Counted from the stretch's first letter, positions 61,201 to 64,000 are shown. The stretch is 64,000 nt of DNA from Amyelois transitella (GCF_032362555.1 NC_083524.1:2032001-2096000), one strand, 5' to 3'. Translations and numbers: made by a program. The notes: a model not told the origin generated them from the sequence alone.

Positions 61201-64000
61201 GCTGCAGTGCAGTTTGTTACCGCTTCTTCTGCACTGACGCCTTGAAAGCGGTAGTGAACTTTGTTTTAAGTAATTTTATTTGACGTCAACTAATATTGTG
61301 AATTTACCGCCGAGCTTGCATGAAGAGAGTTATAAATGTGGATGAAGCGAAGGAAATATGCAGAGATCGTGGCAAGTGGAAAGAGGTAGTCTCTGCCTAC
61401 CCCTCCGGGAAAGAGGCGTGATTTTATGTATGTATGTATGTAATATTGTGAAACCAAAAGGTATGACAATTATTAAGTGATATTTAAGGTGCCCCATAAT
61501 AAAGAAGTTTTGAGCTTGAATTTGTAACCATGATCCACTTAGATTCCTCTGCAAAGGTTGCGGAGGTCATATTGAAACCACCACGAGTGGATCTCGGATC
61601 TCCTCTCCAGGATCCCTTGCAAACATTCGAAATCAGACTTACCTGGTTGACTGAGCCTCAGCAAGGTCTGATGCATCTCGTGACAGTCCCTCTCCCTAGG
61701 TATAACGAAGAAGACCGACTGGAATGTCTTGGTGCGCACGAGCAGAGGAGACCCGGTGGTCGTGATAGGCAGTCGCTCCACAGAGGATATGTGCATTAGG
61801 AGTATCTGGAAGCGAAAAATGCAGATTATTTTTTTAAGGTTTTTTTTCCATTTTTCCATTCAAACAACAAAAAGTTAATAAACGGAACGGCTTTTAATTC
61901 TACATGCATACATACATAGAATCACGTCCCTTGCGGGGTCGACAGAGCTAAAAGTCTTAAAAAAACTGATAGGCCGCCTTCAGCTGTTGGGCTTAATGAT
62001 AAAACTGAGATTCAAATAGTGACAGGTTGCTAGCCCATGGCCTAAAAGAAAAATCCCAAGTTTATAAGCATATCCCTTAGTGGCCTTTTACGACATCCAT
62101 GGGATCGAGATGGAGTAGGCCTATTCTTTTTTTATTGGTGCCGGGAACCACACGGCGCAATTAATTCTACATTTAGACGAATAACTCTGTCACTACAACA
62201 GACAATATTTAAGAATCCTACTAAATATTGTCTTTGAGTCTTGTGCCTATTTGGCTCTGACCCCGTAAGGGAAAGTATGTGTTCATTTCGTTTGCTGCCT
62301 TCTTTCTCCTGGCTTTAGTCTCGGTTGCATCCTCACCCCTCTGGAAAGGGGGCTCGTGATATACCTTTGACCATGGACCCTAGATTGGGTGAGTCAGGTT
62401 TTTACACGAAGAGACACCCATATGACCTCCGCAATCTTGGTAGGTAAACCTAGCCTGAATGTGCAGGTTTCCTCACGATGTTTTTCCACACCGTAAGAGC
62501 ATCGGTTAGTATTCAAACTAATGTACATAATTTAGAAAAAAAGTCATTGGTACATGGCCGAGATGGGATTTCATTTCATACCTTTGGACTGTAACTAGTA
62601 GGAATTTCTTATATTAATATAAGGGAAAAGAGTAAAGAAGATAAGAATGAGTAAAAAAAAAAAATAATCTGGCGGGATCAGGTCACTATTTTTACGCTCA
62701 CAAAACTTCAAAACTTCTTAAGGCACAAAAAAGTTGGTGAGTAAATTAAAAAAGTTGTTAGCGGTTGGCCGCGGGGTTCGTCTCTCGGTGTTAAAATCAA
62801 AACTCGAATAAAAGCTTGTCACAAAAATAATGGATATTTCAAAGGCAAAAATGGCAAAGGTTAATGATATTTTAAGATTGTGAAACAAAGAAGTTTATTC
62901 AAAGTATTTTAAGATTTTCCGGGTGGTTTCAAAACATTGTTCGTTGCGGCGTCTGTTGGGGAATGTTTTAAGAACCCTTGTCACTCACTCTTATCGGAAT
63001 GTTTCTCAGTAAAGCTGACACAAACGATATGTAATATCATGTCGATATCCCTTGCGGGGTAGACAGAGCCAACAGTCTTGCAAAGACTGAATGGCCACGT
63101 TCAGCTATTTGGCTTAATGATAGAATTGAGATTCAAATAGTAATAGGTTGCTAGTCCATCGCCTAACAAAAATAATCCCAAGTTTGTAAGCCTATCCCTT
63201 ACTCACCTTTTACGACATCCATGGGAAATAGATGGAGTGGTCCTATTCCTTTTTTTCGAATGAAGCCGGAAACCACACGGCACAAATACACATGATCTCA
63301 TTTCATAATTTTGTAAGAGCTTTCTCAATTTATTCTATTGATTGAGCGATGAACCTTTTTGCAAGTGAAACTCCTAAATATAACAACGCCAATACGATTA
63401 TGGTAATCCGAATCTTATAGCCATATTAACGACAGAATCGGTCTCTACTTAAAGGTATCAAATTATCGGAAAACGCTTAAAAATATACAGCCGACAGAAT
63501 ATATTTGGGACGAGATAATTTTTTACATTGTTGATGGCCATTCCATACCTACTACTCATAATATTAAGAGAAAAGATTTGCGTTTTTGTTTGTTAACGAA
63601 TAAACTCAGAAACCATGTTGTTAGGTTGATAATAAACTTGGAATTCTTCTTTTAGGCGATGGGCTAGCAACAACGGGTAGTCACTTGAATATCAATACGT
63701 GTTTATATGTATGTACCTATGTAAAGTCAAAAACTGCTGAACCGAATATGACGAAATTTGGTACGGAGATAGGGTAGCAACATATAACTTATTATACATC
63801 CTACATCCAAGACCAAACAAGGTCAAACAGAAAAAGTTCGTTTCTCATCATACCCTGGCCGGGATTCGAACCCGGAACCTATTGCGTCACAGTCAAGCGC
63901 ACTACCGCTGCGCCACAGAAGCAGTGTCAAAATAGGGGAAGACGTACCCATGTCTCCTTCCTCATCTCATGGTCGACGAATATGAGGTGTGTGGTCGCAA
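34104..64000 (-). CDS. Mtmr6: Myotubularin-related phosphatase, MTMR6/7/8 class, with C-terminal FYVE; 16 exons visible, 5' end off window
   Basis: MTMR6/7/8 enzymes remove the 3-phosphate from PI3P and PI(3,5)P2 on endosomal membranes. I placed sixteen exons from V1 (63948-64000, cut by the edge) to V16 (34104-34233). All have GT-AG borders and every split codon joins in frame, giving about 671 visible residues. In order they encode the PH-GRAM domain (V1-V3, e.g. ATTHLIFVD, LMHISSVERLP), the phosphatase domain (V3-V11, with CX5R CSDGWDR at 53836-53856), a linker (V12-V14) and a FYVE-type zinc finger (V15-V16). The active-site Cys, Asp and Arg are intact, so the enzyme should be active. Introns are loaded with transposons. 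About 30 N-terminal residues lie beyond 64000; the C-terminal end after V16 is unsettled. Confidence 0.93.
34423..34695 (+). mobile_element. Helitron-type nonautonomous element (Lep1-like)
   Basis: It runs from TCTATATTAATATTATAAAG to GTGCACAGCTAGTAT. It is a close relative of the copy at 33361 and lies in the intron between V15 and V16. Confidence 0.8.
34905..35037 (-). mobile_element. tRNA-derived SINE (S2), minus strand, 5' part
   Basis: The reverse strand carries the tRNA-like head with GGATTCGATTCCCGGCCAGG (34973-34992), though part of the A-B spacer is deleted. It ends about 45 bp from the V15 splice donor. Confidence 0.7.
35084..35218 (-). CDS. Mtmr6: MTMR exon V15: helical linker and first FYVE ligands
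   Basis: Encodes 45 residues, phase 0 at both ends, ending CSCSTPLDHFSRK, the first zinc-binding pair of the finger completed by V16. Acceptor TTTAATAG, donor GTGAGA. Confidence 0.88.
35277..35416 (-). mobile_element. RTE LINE 3' end, piece 1 (split by copia)
   Basis: TATG tail and AATCACGCCTCTTTCCCGGA, then ORF C-terminus on the minus strand. Interrupted at 35416 by the copia LTR and resumes at 40017. Confidence 0.85.
35417..35632 (+). repeat. Copia 5' LTR
   Basis: TGTTAAATAATG to AACTTCA; contains GTTAATAAAACAG (polyadenylation-like) at about 35560. Confidence 0.95.
35759..39736 (+). CDS. Copia gag-pol polyprotein, 1325 aa, intact
   Basis: One uninterrupted frame encodes all retrotransposon functions. 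Gag covers residues 1-260 with two zinc knuckles (CYKCGKSGHYQSEC near 212, CFYCGKFGHIKAQC near 240). Aspartic protease has VDSGASEH near 285. Integrase has an HHCC region near 420-455 and the DDE residues D482 (HADTCGP), D545 (RSDNGGEF) and E581 (NGKAEREN). Reverse transcriptase carries QLDVTGAFLYG and YVDD at about 1005-1008. RNase H carries DADWGGD, STEAEYVS and ADMLTKPL. The order integrase before reverse transcriptase is the copia arrangement. No stop, frameshift or missing catalytic residue is visible, so this copy may be autonomous. Confidence 0.97.
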   Translation: MENNNNVNVIKLEGSKNWSIWKFQTTVLLRGQNLLDVVEGKIVKPENDAEKRQWETRDAKAQTLLVTRMSEEVMLHIITCTSSAEMWQKLQSVYEQKTETSIHIIQQRFFQYKYERGIDMSVFVSKIQEMRNMLKQMGEDISDKFVITKILMSLPDEYKHFVSAWESAPDDKQTIDNLVARLLIEEERVKEKNESQGSSSSAFVVKNKRQVKCYKCGKSGHYQSECKDIDNNSGKKVNNNCFYCGKFGHIKAQCRFRKQKTEDKKKSNAFVVRSSSHELHNSKWLVDSGASEHMCNNRALFTTFVSASEQSVIVRNGAAISVFGRGQVAVLVSNGNEWIDTVIDNVLYVPELNNNLFSVIRATDKGYVMVTDDRSYKFYKNKQVCAVAERIGDSYYLELRYKHRCDTASTVTLVPNDLVEWHRKLAHQNFTYVKDILQKHNIVVKQTTEPKCESCLVGKIHRQPFNKSEYVSTKTCELIHADTCGPMEEASLGGSRYFVILKDDYSNYRSVYFVKTKEEIKHCIENFINKAENTTGNRVKCFRSDNGGEFINKEVKSMFLKRGITHQTTVPYTPEQNGKAERENRTLVEAARTILHEVNFPKKLWAEAVNTAAFIINRTGKSRETGRSPFEVWTNKKFDIHQLKAFGTEVYTHIPKEQRKKWDKKGEKGFMVGYDENVKGYRIYFPAKNTVEIKRDIVFLNRKSNEDKLHIKEGEISKSIPLVNLEEECVMDSELPREPSPVNEITTDLDETVEVNEDRSGYEGDSDYLPCSDEEHLLEEIGSPPNERSKRARKQTSFFKCNNVQLDENECEPVTYCEAMNRSDAGKWSEAIARELQTLKDNDTWDYCVVPDNVKIISSKWVFKVKNVNNVLTYKARLVARGFEQQESFDLCDIYAPVAKLSTFRLFVAVATKLNVPIYQLDVTGAFLYGEIKEDVYVKLPEGAYIGSNNIVKLKKSLYGLKSSPKCWNQKFNSVITKEGFVRSNSDSCLYTKYNGIDKTFVLIYVDDLLIFGTDKEEIVKLKIVLNSEFKMKDLGYISDSLGIKVEQNLDTGITVLSQKKYLENVMKRFNMENCKPMMTPLDQNFNSKIFDSDVNCDKNIERTCRQIIGCLMYAASGTRPDLCFAISLLSRHQKCANNVLLSALKRVLRYVKYTIDYSLVFKCNDNMLQGFCDADWGGDLRDRKSTSGYLFTFSNCLIVWCSKKQSSVSLSSTEAEYVSMSMAASEACWLVNLLNDFGFQKVCPVNLYCDSQSAILSASSESVKRLKHVDIRYHFIKDLVKNNRICLQYICTSKQPADMLTKPLSKELIVRFLKECGMNNVILK
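39801..40016 (+). repeat. Copia 3' LTR
   Basis: Matches the 5' LTR at 215 of 216 positions and begins TATTAAATAATG after the purine tract. Confidence 0.95.
40017..40125 (-). mobile_element. RTE LINE 3' end, piece 2 (split by copia)
   Basis: It continues the minus-strand ORF text of piece 1 (ACCCTTTACCAGGACGTCCT), then ends near TATACATACAAG. Confidence 0.85.
40324..40590 (+). mobile_element. S1 repeat, near full length
   Basis: From ACCGTGTGGTTCCTGGCACC to the TATG tail. Confidence 0.9.
40728..40990 (-). mobile_element. Helitron-type nonautonomous element (Lep1-like), minus strand
   Basis: It runs from ACTGTGCCCGCGACTTCGCC (its 3' end reversed) to CAAACTCTTCAT. Its outer end lies 14 bp from the V14 splice donor. 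Confidence 0.75.
41006..41111 (-). CDS. Mtmr6: MTMR exon V14: linker
   Basis: Encodes KLLYDSGATLSELECAN and further polar residues. Acceptor TTTTTTCAG, donor GTGAGA. One base completes the split Lys codon from V13, and it ends in phase 0. Confidence 0.85.
41270..42030 (-). mobile_element. CR1/L2-group LINE fragment (C-terminus and 3'UTR), minus strand
   Basis: The minus-strand frame 41946-41650 reads VSKSFMGNCIRFYNRLPESV and ends with a KAYY block, a LINE reverse-transcriptase C-terminus. Its 3'UTR (41270-41640) contains AACAAATTGCACTGCAGCA, shared with 55.5 and 61.2 kb. Confidence 0.75.
42040..42180 (-). mobile_element. S1 repeat, minus strand, first part (split by LINE)
   Basis: It starts at the S1 3' end and breaks off at GCGATACCCT. 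The rest resumes at 47560 with ACCCTTAGTCGCC. ACCCT is the target duplication of the LINE between them. Confidence 0.85.
42618..43514 (+). CDS. LINE ORF1 protein (coiled-coil RNA-binding)
   Basis: This 298-aa protein binds LINE RNA. Residues 60-140 are Gln/Glu/Lys-rich with heptad spacing (coiled coil). Residues 135-235 resemble the RRM-like/transposase_22 fold (NLEIKNVPKMN, then VYRVRGNHPEKKNTPIIVE-like text). There are no zinc knuckles. ATG at 42618 is the first in frame. ORF2 follows after an unusually long spacer. Confidence 0.8.
   Translation: MPNLMRSPPLNKSVSFSETDMDKVGQFSGSLEDVINITQRDNKRRRITDECMDSTSTDLRTIVREELCNIMKPLQQEIKEIKDFNKQIQNSMDFLVEQNKEYQTKINELEVQSKKNRDYINILESKLEDILIASRKTNLEIKNVPKMNPETKQDLIENVTNLFKTVDCSLRNCDIKDIYRVRGNHPEKKNTPIIVETNSAILKAEFLKKVKFFNMKHQNKLCAKHMGYKTQEDTPIFVSEHLTAKGTRLHFLARDLAKSKSYKFCWTAYGKVFVRKDENSPIINIRTEEQVQGLFQDK
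43515..44336 (+). other. LINE inter-ORF spacer with an open hydrophobic frame
   Basis: A frame at 43521-44066 is open for 181 codons and rich in Ile/Tyr/Leu, partly because of (TA)n-rich text at 43980-44060. I see no motif, and it could be chance openness of AT-rich spacer. Confidence 0.4.
44337..47313 (+). pseudogene. LINE ORF2: APE endonuclease and reverse transcriptase, single frameshift
   Basis: ORF2 nicks target DNA and copies the LINE RNA there. The endonuclease frame (44337-45926) shows TQNIRSI, LTECRLND, YRSPSQQN, GDLNINI and SITDHKTVFL. The reverse transcriptase frame (45994-47313, readable from about 45905) shows NYRPISILP, FGFRRGKSAEDA, LDLKSAFDTV, PQGSVLGPTLF and YADD (46433). 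They belong to one protein broken by one extra A in an A8 run at about 45896-45903. All catalytic motifs remain. APE-type endonuclease, RT order and 3'UTR place it in the jockey/CR1/L2 group. Confidence 0.88.
47560..47651 (-). mobile_element. S1 repeat, minus strand, second part
   Basis: From ACCCTTAGTCGCCTTTAACG to ACCACACGGCAC, completing the copy begun at 42040. A (TA)n microsatellite follows at 47660-47685. Confidence 0.85.
47697..47833 (-). CDS. Mtmr6: MTMR exon V13: linker after the phosphatase domain
   Basis: Encodes RITTFKNLLSGKRDKSTDS and a polar stretch. Acceptor TTTGCAG, donor GTAAGT; ends in phase 2 within a Lys codon. Confidence 0.88.
47930..48068 (+). repeat. Dispersed repeat family B
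   Basis: From CTGCAGTGGTCAGATAGG to GACTAAAGCCAGGAGG. Confidence 0.75.
48081..48732 (-). mobile_element. RTE LINE, 5'-truncated and rearranged, with 12-bp target duplication
   Basis: A minus-strand RTE C-terminus (AVHRGVLVPTLMYGSESWVW) with a second copy of a short internal segment at 48659-48726. AAGCGGTCATAC occurs on both sides (48069-48080, 48733-48744). The right copy includes the V12 splice donor. Confidence 0.9.
48745..48871 (-). CDS. Mtmr6: MTMR exon V12: end of phosphatase region
   Basis: Encodes RFWRGMYCRHESGVHPREPL to HIGYLTK. Acceptor TTTACCAG, donor GTATGA, where the donor lies in the duplicated target of an RTE insertion. Confidence 0.9.
48945..49045 (+). mobile_element. RTE LINE 3' end, short
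   Basis: GGATGAAGCGAAGCAAGTAT to GAGGCGTGATTTTATG and a TATG tail, about 75 bp upstream of exon V12's acceptor. Confidence 0.85.
49197..49288 (+). mobile_element. S1 repeat, 3' third
   Basis: AGCTGAACGTGGCCTATCAG to the tail. Confidence 0.8.
49374..49634 (+). mobile_element. S1 repeat, full length, inserted at the V11 splice donor
   Basis: From TGCCGTGTGGTTCCCGGCAC to the TATG tail. TTACCTTATG is present before (49364-49373) and after (49635-49644). The second copy spans the exon V11/intron boundary. Confidence 0.93.
49639..49767 (-). CDS. Mtmr6: MTMR exon V11
   Basis: Encodes RLSERTFSLWGYMANHLNEY and KNPLYNP, a signature of the MTMR6/7/8 phosphatase C-terminal part. Its donor GTAACA runs straight into the S1 tail. 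Confidence 0.93.
49850..50097 (+). mobile_element. tRNA-derived SINE (S2), full length
   Basis: Head GCAGCGGTAGTGCGCTTG (box A) and GGTTCGAATCCCGGCC (box B, 49900-49915). The body includes GATGTTTATCTATATAAGTA and CGAGGCTAACTCAATC, and the tail is T/A-rich. It is the reference copy for the family here. Confidence 0.9.
50098..50258 (+). mobile_element. S1 repeat, 3' two thirds
   Basis: CTTCTTTTAAGCGATGGGCT to GAAGTGATTATATG, directly behind the S2 copy. Confidence 0.8.
50395..50966. other. Intron part with dispersed repeat and short direct repeats
   Basis: 50400-50500 is the minus-strand match of the repeat at 28965. TTGGTTGGTGKCGTGTGACG occurs at about 50599 and 50670. No coding until exon V10. 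Confidence 0.45.
50967..51073 (-). CDS. Mtmr6: MTMR exon V10
   Basis: Encodes AFQFNERFLLTLHDHAHACQ and QYGTFVGNC, typical phosphatase-domain text. Acceptor TCTCCAG, donor GTAATG; ends in phase 2. Confidence 0.93.
51101..51360 (-). mobile_element. S1 repeat, minus strand, full length
   Basis: TATG tail at 51101 to ACCACACGGCAC at 51360, starting 28 bp upstream of the V10 exon. Confidence 0.9.
51538..51681 (-). CDS. Mtmr6: MTMR exon V9
   Basis: Encodes 48 residues (ALIEKDWLSFGHKFTCRCGH to LLRQAPE), phase 0 at both ends; LIEKDWLSFGHKF is a myotubularin hallmark after the active site. Acceptor CCCCCAG, donor GTCAGT. Confidence 0.95.
51726..51989 (+). mobile_element. S1 repeat, full length
   Basis: GTGCCGTGTGGTTCCCGGCA to the TATG tail. 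Confidence 0.92.
52237..52445. mobile_element. S1 repeat, rearranged (minus and plus halves)
   Basis: 52237-52350 is a diverged minus-strand 3' part. 52371-52445 is a plus-strand 5' part (CGTGTGGTTCCAGAC, ATGGATGTCGTAAAAGGCGA). Confidence 0.6.
52480..52675 (+). repeat. Dispersed repeat family B, long form
   Basis: AACTGGATATGTAACCATGA through TGCAAAGGTCGCGGAGGTCA to CTCCTCTCCAGAGTG. Confidence 0.7.
52676..53097. other. Intron part with diverged repeat
   Basis: CTAGCTGTTGCCCGCGACTT at 52687 and runs of ACAGACAG suggest a decayed LINE/Helitron end like 31905. No coding. Confidence 0.4.
53098..53447. mobile_element. pogo/Tigger-type MITE, 350 bp
   Basis: The ends are inverted (TAGTAGAACTCCAATTATCC at 53098; CAGTAAAACTCCAATTATCC read inwards from 53447). 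They are flanked by TA (53096-53097, 53448-53449) and followed by CGGATAAT boxes. This is the typical Tigger terminus. No ORF. Confidence 0.85.
53488..53756 (+). mobile_element. RTE/BovB-like LINE 3' end (second family)
   Basis: RPKKMDGVKDSM-like coding relic, then GCATTAAGTCCGCC and TTGTGCAATGAAGTTTAAAT with an (AAAT)n tail ending about 10 bp from the V8 donor. A related tail is at 33190. Confidence 0.55.
53767..53923 (-). CDS. Mtmr6: MTMR exon V8: active site
   Basis: Encodes SILDTSWWIACAIESGVSVC and then VHCSDGWDRTSQACSLA. The CX5R phosphatase loop CSDGWDR lies at 53836-53856, with the nucleophilic Cys and both Asp residues intact. Acceptor TTCCCAG, donor GTACAT. Confidence 0.97.
54034..54295 (-). 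mobile_element. S1 repeat, minus strand, full length
   Basis: TATG tail at 54034 to CCCATACGGCAC at 54295. Confidence 0.92.
54597..54980. repeat. Minisatellite, about 3.9 units of 98 bp
   Basis: The unit ACTAGATTTAATGTGYCATT, then GTCGGCTCTAACGACTTAC and AAATGGCGGGCGTACGAG, starts at 54597, 54695, 54793 and 54891. The spacing is exactly 98 bp. The last unit runs up to the splice donor of V7. Confidence 0.95.
54982..55057 (-). CDS. Mtmr6: MTMR exon V7
   Basis: Encodes TCEQNSPTMSSFLSGLESSG and WLKHIK, a conserved MTMR6/7/8 segment. Acceptor TATTTCAG, donor GTGAGT; split codons on both sides. Confidence 0.93.
55188..55420 (-). mobile_element. S1 repeat, minus strand
   Basis: CATACATACATATG tail to ACCACACGGCAC; the box near the tail is partly deleted. 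Confidence 0.88.
55435..55560 (-). mobile_element. CR1/L2-group LINE 3'UTR fragment
   Basis: AACAAACTGCACTGCACTAT and ATAACGTCATCA match the 3'UTR at 41390-41470. Confidence 0.55.
55585..55717 (-). CDS. Mtmr6: MTMR exon V6
   Basis: Encodes INAMVNRAAGKGYENEAFYE to RKSLQKLVE, including the NRAAGKGYEN signature. Acceptor TTTTTTTAG, donor GTAAGT. Confidence 0.95.
55772..56015 (+). mobile_element. S1 repeat, nearly full length, tail interrupted by RTE
   Basis: ATGCGGTTCCCGGCACCAAT to GACGTGATTATA. The RTE copy at 56016 is inserted in its tail. Confidence 0.88.
56016..56991 (-). mobile_element. RTE LINE, 5'-truncated, minus strand
   Basis: Target duplication CGTGATTATA at 56006-56015 and 56992-57001. 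It carries an uninterrupted 302-codon frame (56951-56043) with YADD and LVPTLMYGSESWVW, which differs by only two residues from the same part of the plus-strand copy at 58691. Endonuclease and most of the RT palm are missing. Confidence 0.93.
57169..57256 (-). CDS. Mtmr6: MTMR exon V5
   Basis: Encodes RCMEDEQMLDLIRRANPNCG and YMYVVDTRPR. Acceptor TTCTGCAG, donor GTAAAT; one base completes the split Arg codon from V4. Confidence 0.95.
57308..57376 (+). mobile_element. Helitron-type element, 5' end only
   Basis: TCTATACTAATATTATAAAG to GCGCTAATCTCAGG, then broken off. Confidence 0.7.
57425..57660 (+). repeat. Dispersed repeat family B, long form
   Basis: GCTCTTACGGTGAGGGAAAA to AGCCAGGAGGAAG; the longest plus-strand copy. 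Confidence 0.75.
57664..57786 (-). pseudogene. Decayed duplicate of MTMR exon V4
   Basis: The plus-strand text CACTCAGCGGCTGGCT, CTATAGCCGCTTTATTGT and GATCTGAAGCTGGCACTGCC matches exon V4 (58407-58510) in order, with substitutions and a ~10-bp deletion. On the minus strand it reads LLGSASFRSRGR and then loses frame. It lies in the V4-V5 intron, same orientation as V4. Confidence 0.85.
57790..57935 (+). mobile_element. RTE LINE 3' end
   Basis: CCGACGAGCTTGCATGAAGG to GGCTTGATTTTATG. Confidence 0.85.
57940..58204 (-). mobile_element. Helitron-type nonautonomous element (Lep1-like), minus strand
   Basis: ACTAGCTGTGCCCGCGACTT to CAGCTTTATAATATTAGTAT. Complete at both ends. Confidence 0.8.
58210..58345 (-). 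mobile_element. Jockey LINE 3'UTR fragment
   Basis: AAAGAAATCTCTTCCAGTAG at 58299 is the reverse of the 3'UTR text at about 16070-16090. Confidence 0.6.
58396..58568 (-). CDS. Mtmr6: MTMR exon V4
   Basis: Encodes LCDTYPSEIYVPAKATTAIL to AAIARCSQPLSGFSA, the core upstream of the active site. Acceptor TATTTTAG, donor GTCAGT; ends in phase 2. A decayed copy lies 0.6 kb downstream. Confidence 0.95.
58691..60088 (+). mobile_element. RTE LINE, 5'-truncated, longest copy
   Basis: 12-bp target duplication TATATAAATAAA at 58679-58690 and 60089-60100; (TATG)n tail. It holds an open frame to 60065, reading NYRGISLLSVVGK, then AGFRKGMGCTDQVF and YADD. The endonuclease domain is lost by 5' truncation, so it is not autonomous. 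Confidence 0.93.
58770..60065 (+). CDS. RTE reverse transcriptase, N-terminally truncated, open
   Basis: 431 codons without a stop; the frame is open upstream to about 58700. Reverse transcriptase motifs include TFVDLEKAYDRV, GVRQGC and LLYADDQVILA (YADD). A C-terminal region (YLGSKFTSDGK, TLMYGSESWVWQKKHES, FGHVERMNESR, DQIKDVLVKGQ) follows and ends PSGKEA just before the 3' tail. There is no endonuclease. It was copied recently, since the minus-strand copy at 56016 is nearly identical. Confidence 0.9.
   Translation: MYAKVLINRVRNETDDKIWDAQAGFRKGMGCTDQVFSLRCIAEKFLAKSQKVYCTFVDLEKAYDRVERNELWSALSMHGVSSLLIRALKSLYEDSSACVRINGAHTEWFKIEKGVRQGCVASPWLFNLFMDSCLTDLKESKSGLRMNELLVKCLLYADDQVILASSAEELQEMVNCMHEALKEKGMKVNVSKTKTLVFEMEKEMTACNILIGGEKVEQVKEFVYLGSKFTSDGKYDSDIERRVNAGNMVNGALHAFMSSQKLSKKARLAVHRGVLVPTLMYGSESWVWQKKHESRINAVEMRALRSMMGVKLSDRIRNSVIRECCDVKEDVVTGIEKGMLRWFGHVERMNESRLTKQIYKESVEGKVGVGRPRRTYLDQIKDVLVKGQVKSTRNRRACMKRVMNVDEAKEVCRDRGKWKEVVSAYPSGKEA
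60130..60358 (+). mobile_element. S1 repeat, with a short internal deletion
   Basis: TGCCGTGTGGTTCTTGGCAC to the TATG tail; lacks ~30 bp around the TGAATCTCAATTC box. Confidence 0.9.
60655..60775 (-). repeat. Dispersed repeat family B, minus strand
   Basis: CTCCTGGCTATATTCCCGGT to GAGTCAGGTTTTTAC. Confidence 0.75.
60828..60943 (+). mobile_element. S1 repeat, 5'-truncated, near the V3 donor
   Basis: TCAATTCTATCGTTAAGCC to the TATG tail; target duplication AAGACTGATT at 60818-60827 and 60944-60953. It ends about 30 bp from the V3 splice donor. Confidence 0.9.
60976..61133 (-). CDS. Mtmr6: MTMR exon V3
   Basis: Encodes HIDELYCFHYKSTPEDLPKS and GWNFFDIQTEFQRMNVPNEH, bridging GRAM and phosphatase domains. 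Acceptor CCAACAG, donor GTACCG. Confidence 0.95.
61180..61302 (+). mobile_element. CR1/L2-group LINE 3'UTR fragment
   Basis: TGCTGCAGTGCAGTTTGTTA to ATTTGACGTCAAC; the complement of 41350-41460. Confidence 0.65.
61303..61442 (+). mobile_element. RTE LINE 3' end
   Basis: CCGCCGAGCTTGCATGAAGA to a TATG tail. Confidence 0.88.
61518..61620 (+). repeat. Dispersed repeat family B, partial
   Basis: TGTAACCATGATCCACTTAG through TGCAAAGGTTGCGGAGGTCA to CTCCTCTCCAGG; ends about 20 bp from the V2 donor. Confidence 0.6.
61643..61805 (-). CDS. Mtmr6: MTMR exon V2: PH-GRAM core
   Basis: Encodes ILLMHISSVERLPITTTGSP to LLRLSQP, including the VFFVIPRERDC strand. Acceptor GCTTCCAG, donor GTAAGT. Confidence 0.95.
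61906..62160 (-). mobile_element. S1 repeat, minus strand, 12-bp target duplication
   Basis: TTAATTCTACAT flanks it at 61894-61905 and 62161-62172. Confidence 0.93.
62285..62520 (-). repeat. Dispersed repeat family B, minus strand, long form
   Basis: TCCTGGCTTTAGTCTCGGTT to CACCGTAAGAGCATCGGTTA. Confidence 0.75.
62521..63035. other. Intron part, no feature seen
   Basis: Noncoding sequence of the V1-V2 intron with A/T runs. Confidence 0.4.
63036..63283 (-). mobile_element. S1 repeat, minus strand
   Basis: CATGTCGATATCCCTTGCGG to ACCACACGGCAC; TATG tail lost. Confidence 0.88.
63627..63722 (+). mobile_element. S1 repeat, short fragment
   Basis: ATAAACTTGGAATTCTTCTT, AGGCGATGGGCTAGCAAC, then a short tail. 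Confidence 0.6.
63800..63925 (-). mobile_element. tRNA-derived SINE (S2), minus strand, 5' half
   Basis: Reverse strand: GCGCAGCGGTAGTGCGCTTG (box A) and GGTTCGAATCCCGGCC (box B, 63858-63873). It lies 20-25 bp from the V1 donor. Confidence 0.85.
63948..64000 (-). CDS. Mtmr6: MTMR exon V1 (partial, cut by window edge)
   Basis: Encodes ATTHLIFVDHEMRKETW of the PH-GRAM domain, ending at donor GTACGT in phase 0. The rest of the N-terminus is beyond 64000. Confidence 0.9.

Noticed and set aside
1-64000. Bacterial or phage origin with operons and RBS
   Set aside because: Spliced genes, SINEs/LINEs and animal protein families exclude it.

Overview
This is eukaryotic nuclear DNA, almost certainly from a moth or butterfly (Lepidoptera). 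The evidence is spliced genes with GT-AG introns, an insect odorant-binding-protein gene, Lep1-like Helitrons, tRNA-derived SINEs, and about twenty copies of a SINE-like repeat (called S1 here). I cannot place it below order.

Layout. 0-28 kb is almost wholly mobile DNA in nested layers. In order it holds: a decayed densovirus-type helicase and copia remnants (0-1.6 kb); an apparently intact Tc1 element with an intron-bearing transposase (2.5-4.3 kb); an R1-type retrotransposon ORF with a large internal deletion (4.6-5.8 kb); and a PIN/XPG-like protein gene with a cysteine-rich tail and one frameshift (6.3-8.0 kb). From 8.4 to 16.5 kb an old pogo/Tigger-like element is split by a DUF7869-like gene, a MULE that is itself split by a piggyBac, a tRNA-SINE, a DD41D rosa-type mariner and a jockey-type LINE tail. 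A second piggyBac relic, a small hAT with an 8-bp target duplication, and a large, apparently intact third piggyBac (about 21.4-28.0 kb) follow. The third piggyBac has a five-exon gene on the minus strand and seven ~120-bp tandem repeats inside its 5'UTR intron.

Host genes. Two host genes lie on the minus strand. The first is a complete three-exon, six-cysteine odorant-binding protein (28.3-30.7 kb). The second is a myotubularin phosphatase of the MTMR6/7/8 class, running from beyond 64.0 kb down to about 34.1 kb. I could place sixteen consecutive MTMR exons (the first cut by the window edge). All join in frame and run from the PH-GRAM domain through the CX5R active site to a C-terminal FYVE-type zinc finger.

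MTMR introns hold a young copia (LTRs differ at one of 216 positions, uninterrupted 1325-aa gag-pol), a nearly full-length CR1/L2-type LINE with one frameshift inserted in an S1 copy, RTE-type LINEs, S1 and tRNA SINEs, Helitrons, a pogo MITE and a 98-bp minisatellite. The most notable signals are: (1) an S1 and an RTE insertion whose target-site duplications copy the 5' splice sites of two neighbouring MTMR exons; (2) S1 and the RTE LINE share a 3' tail and 10-12 bp target duplications, which suggests S1 moves with the RTE machinery; (3) a decayed duplicate of one MTMR exon in the next intron; (4) an intact piggyBac with an intronic minisatellite.
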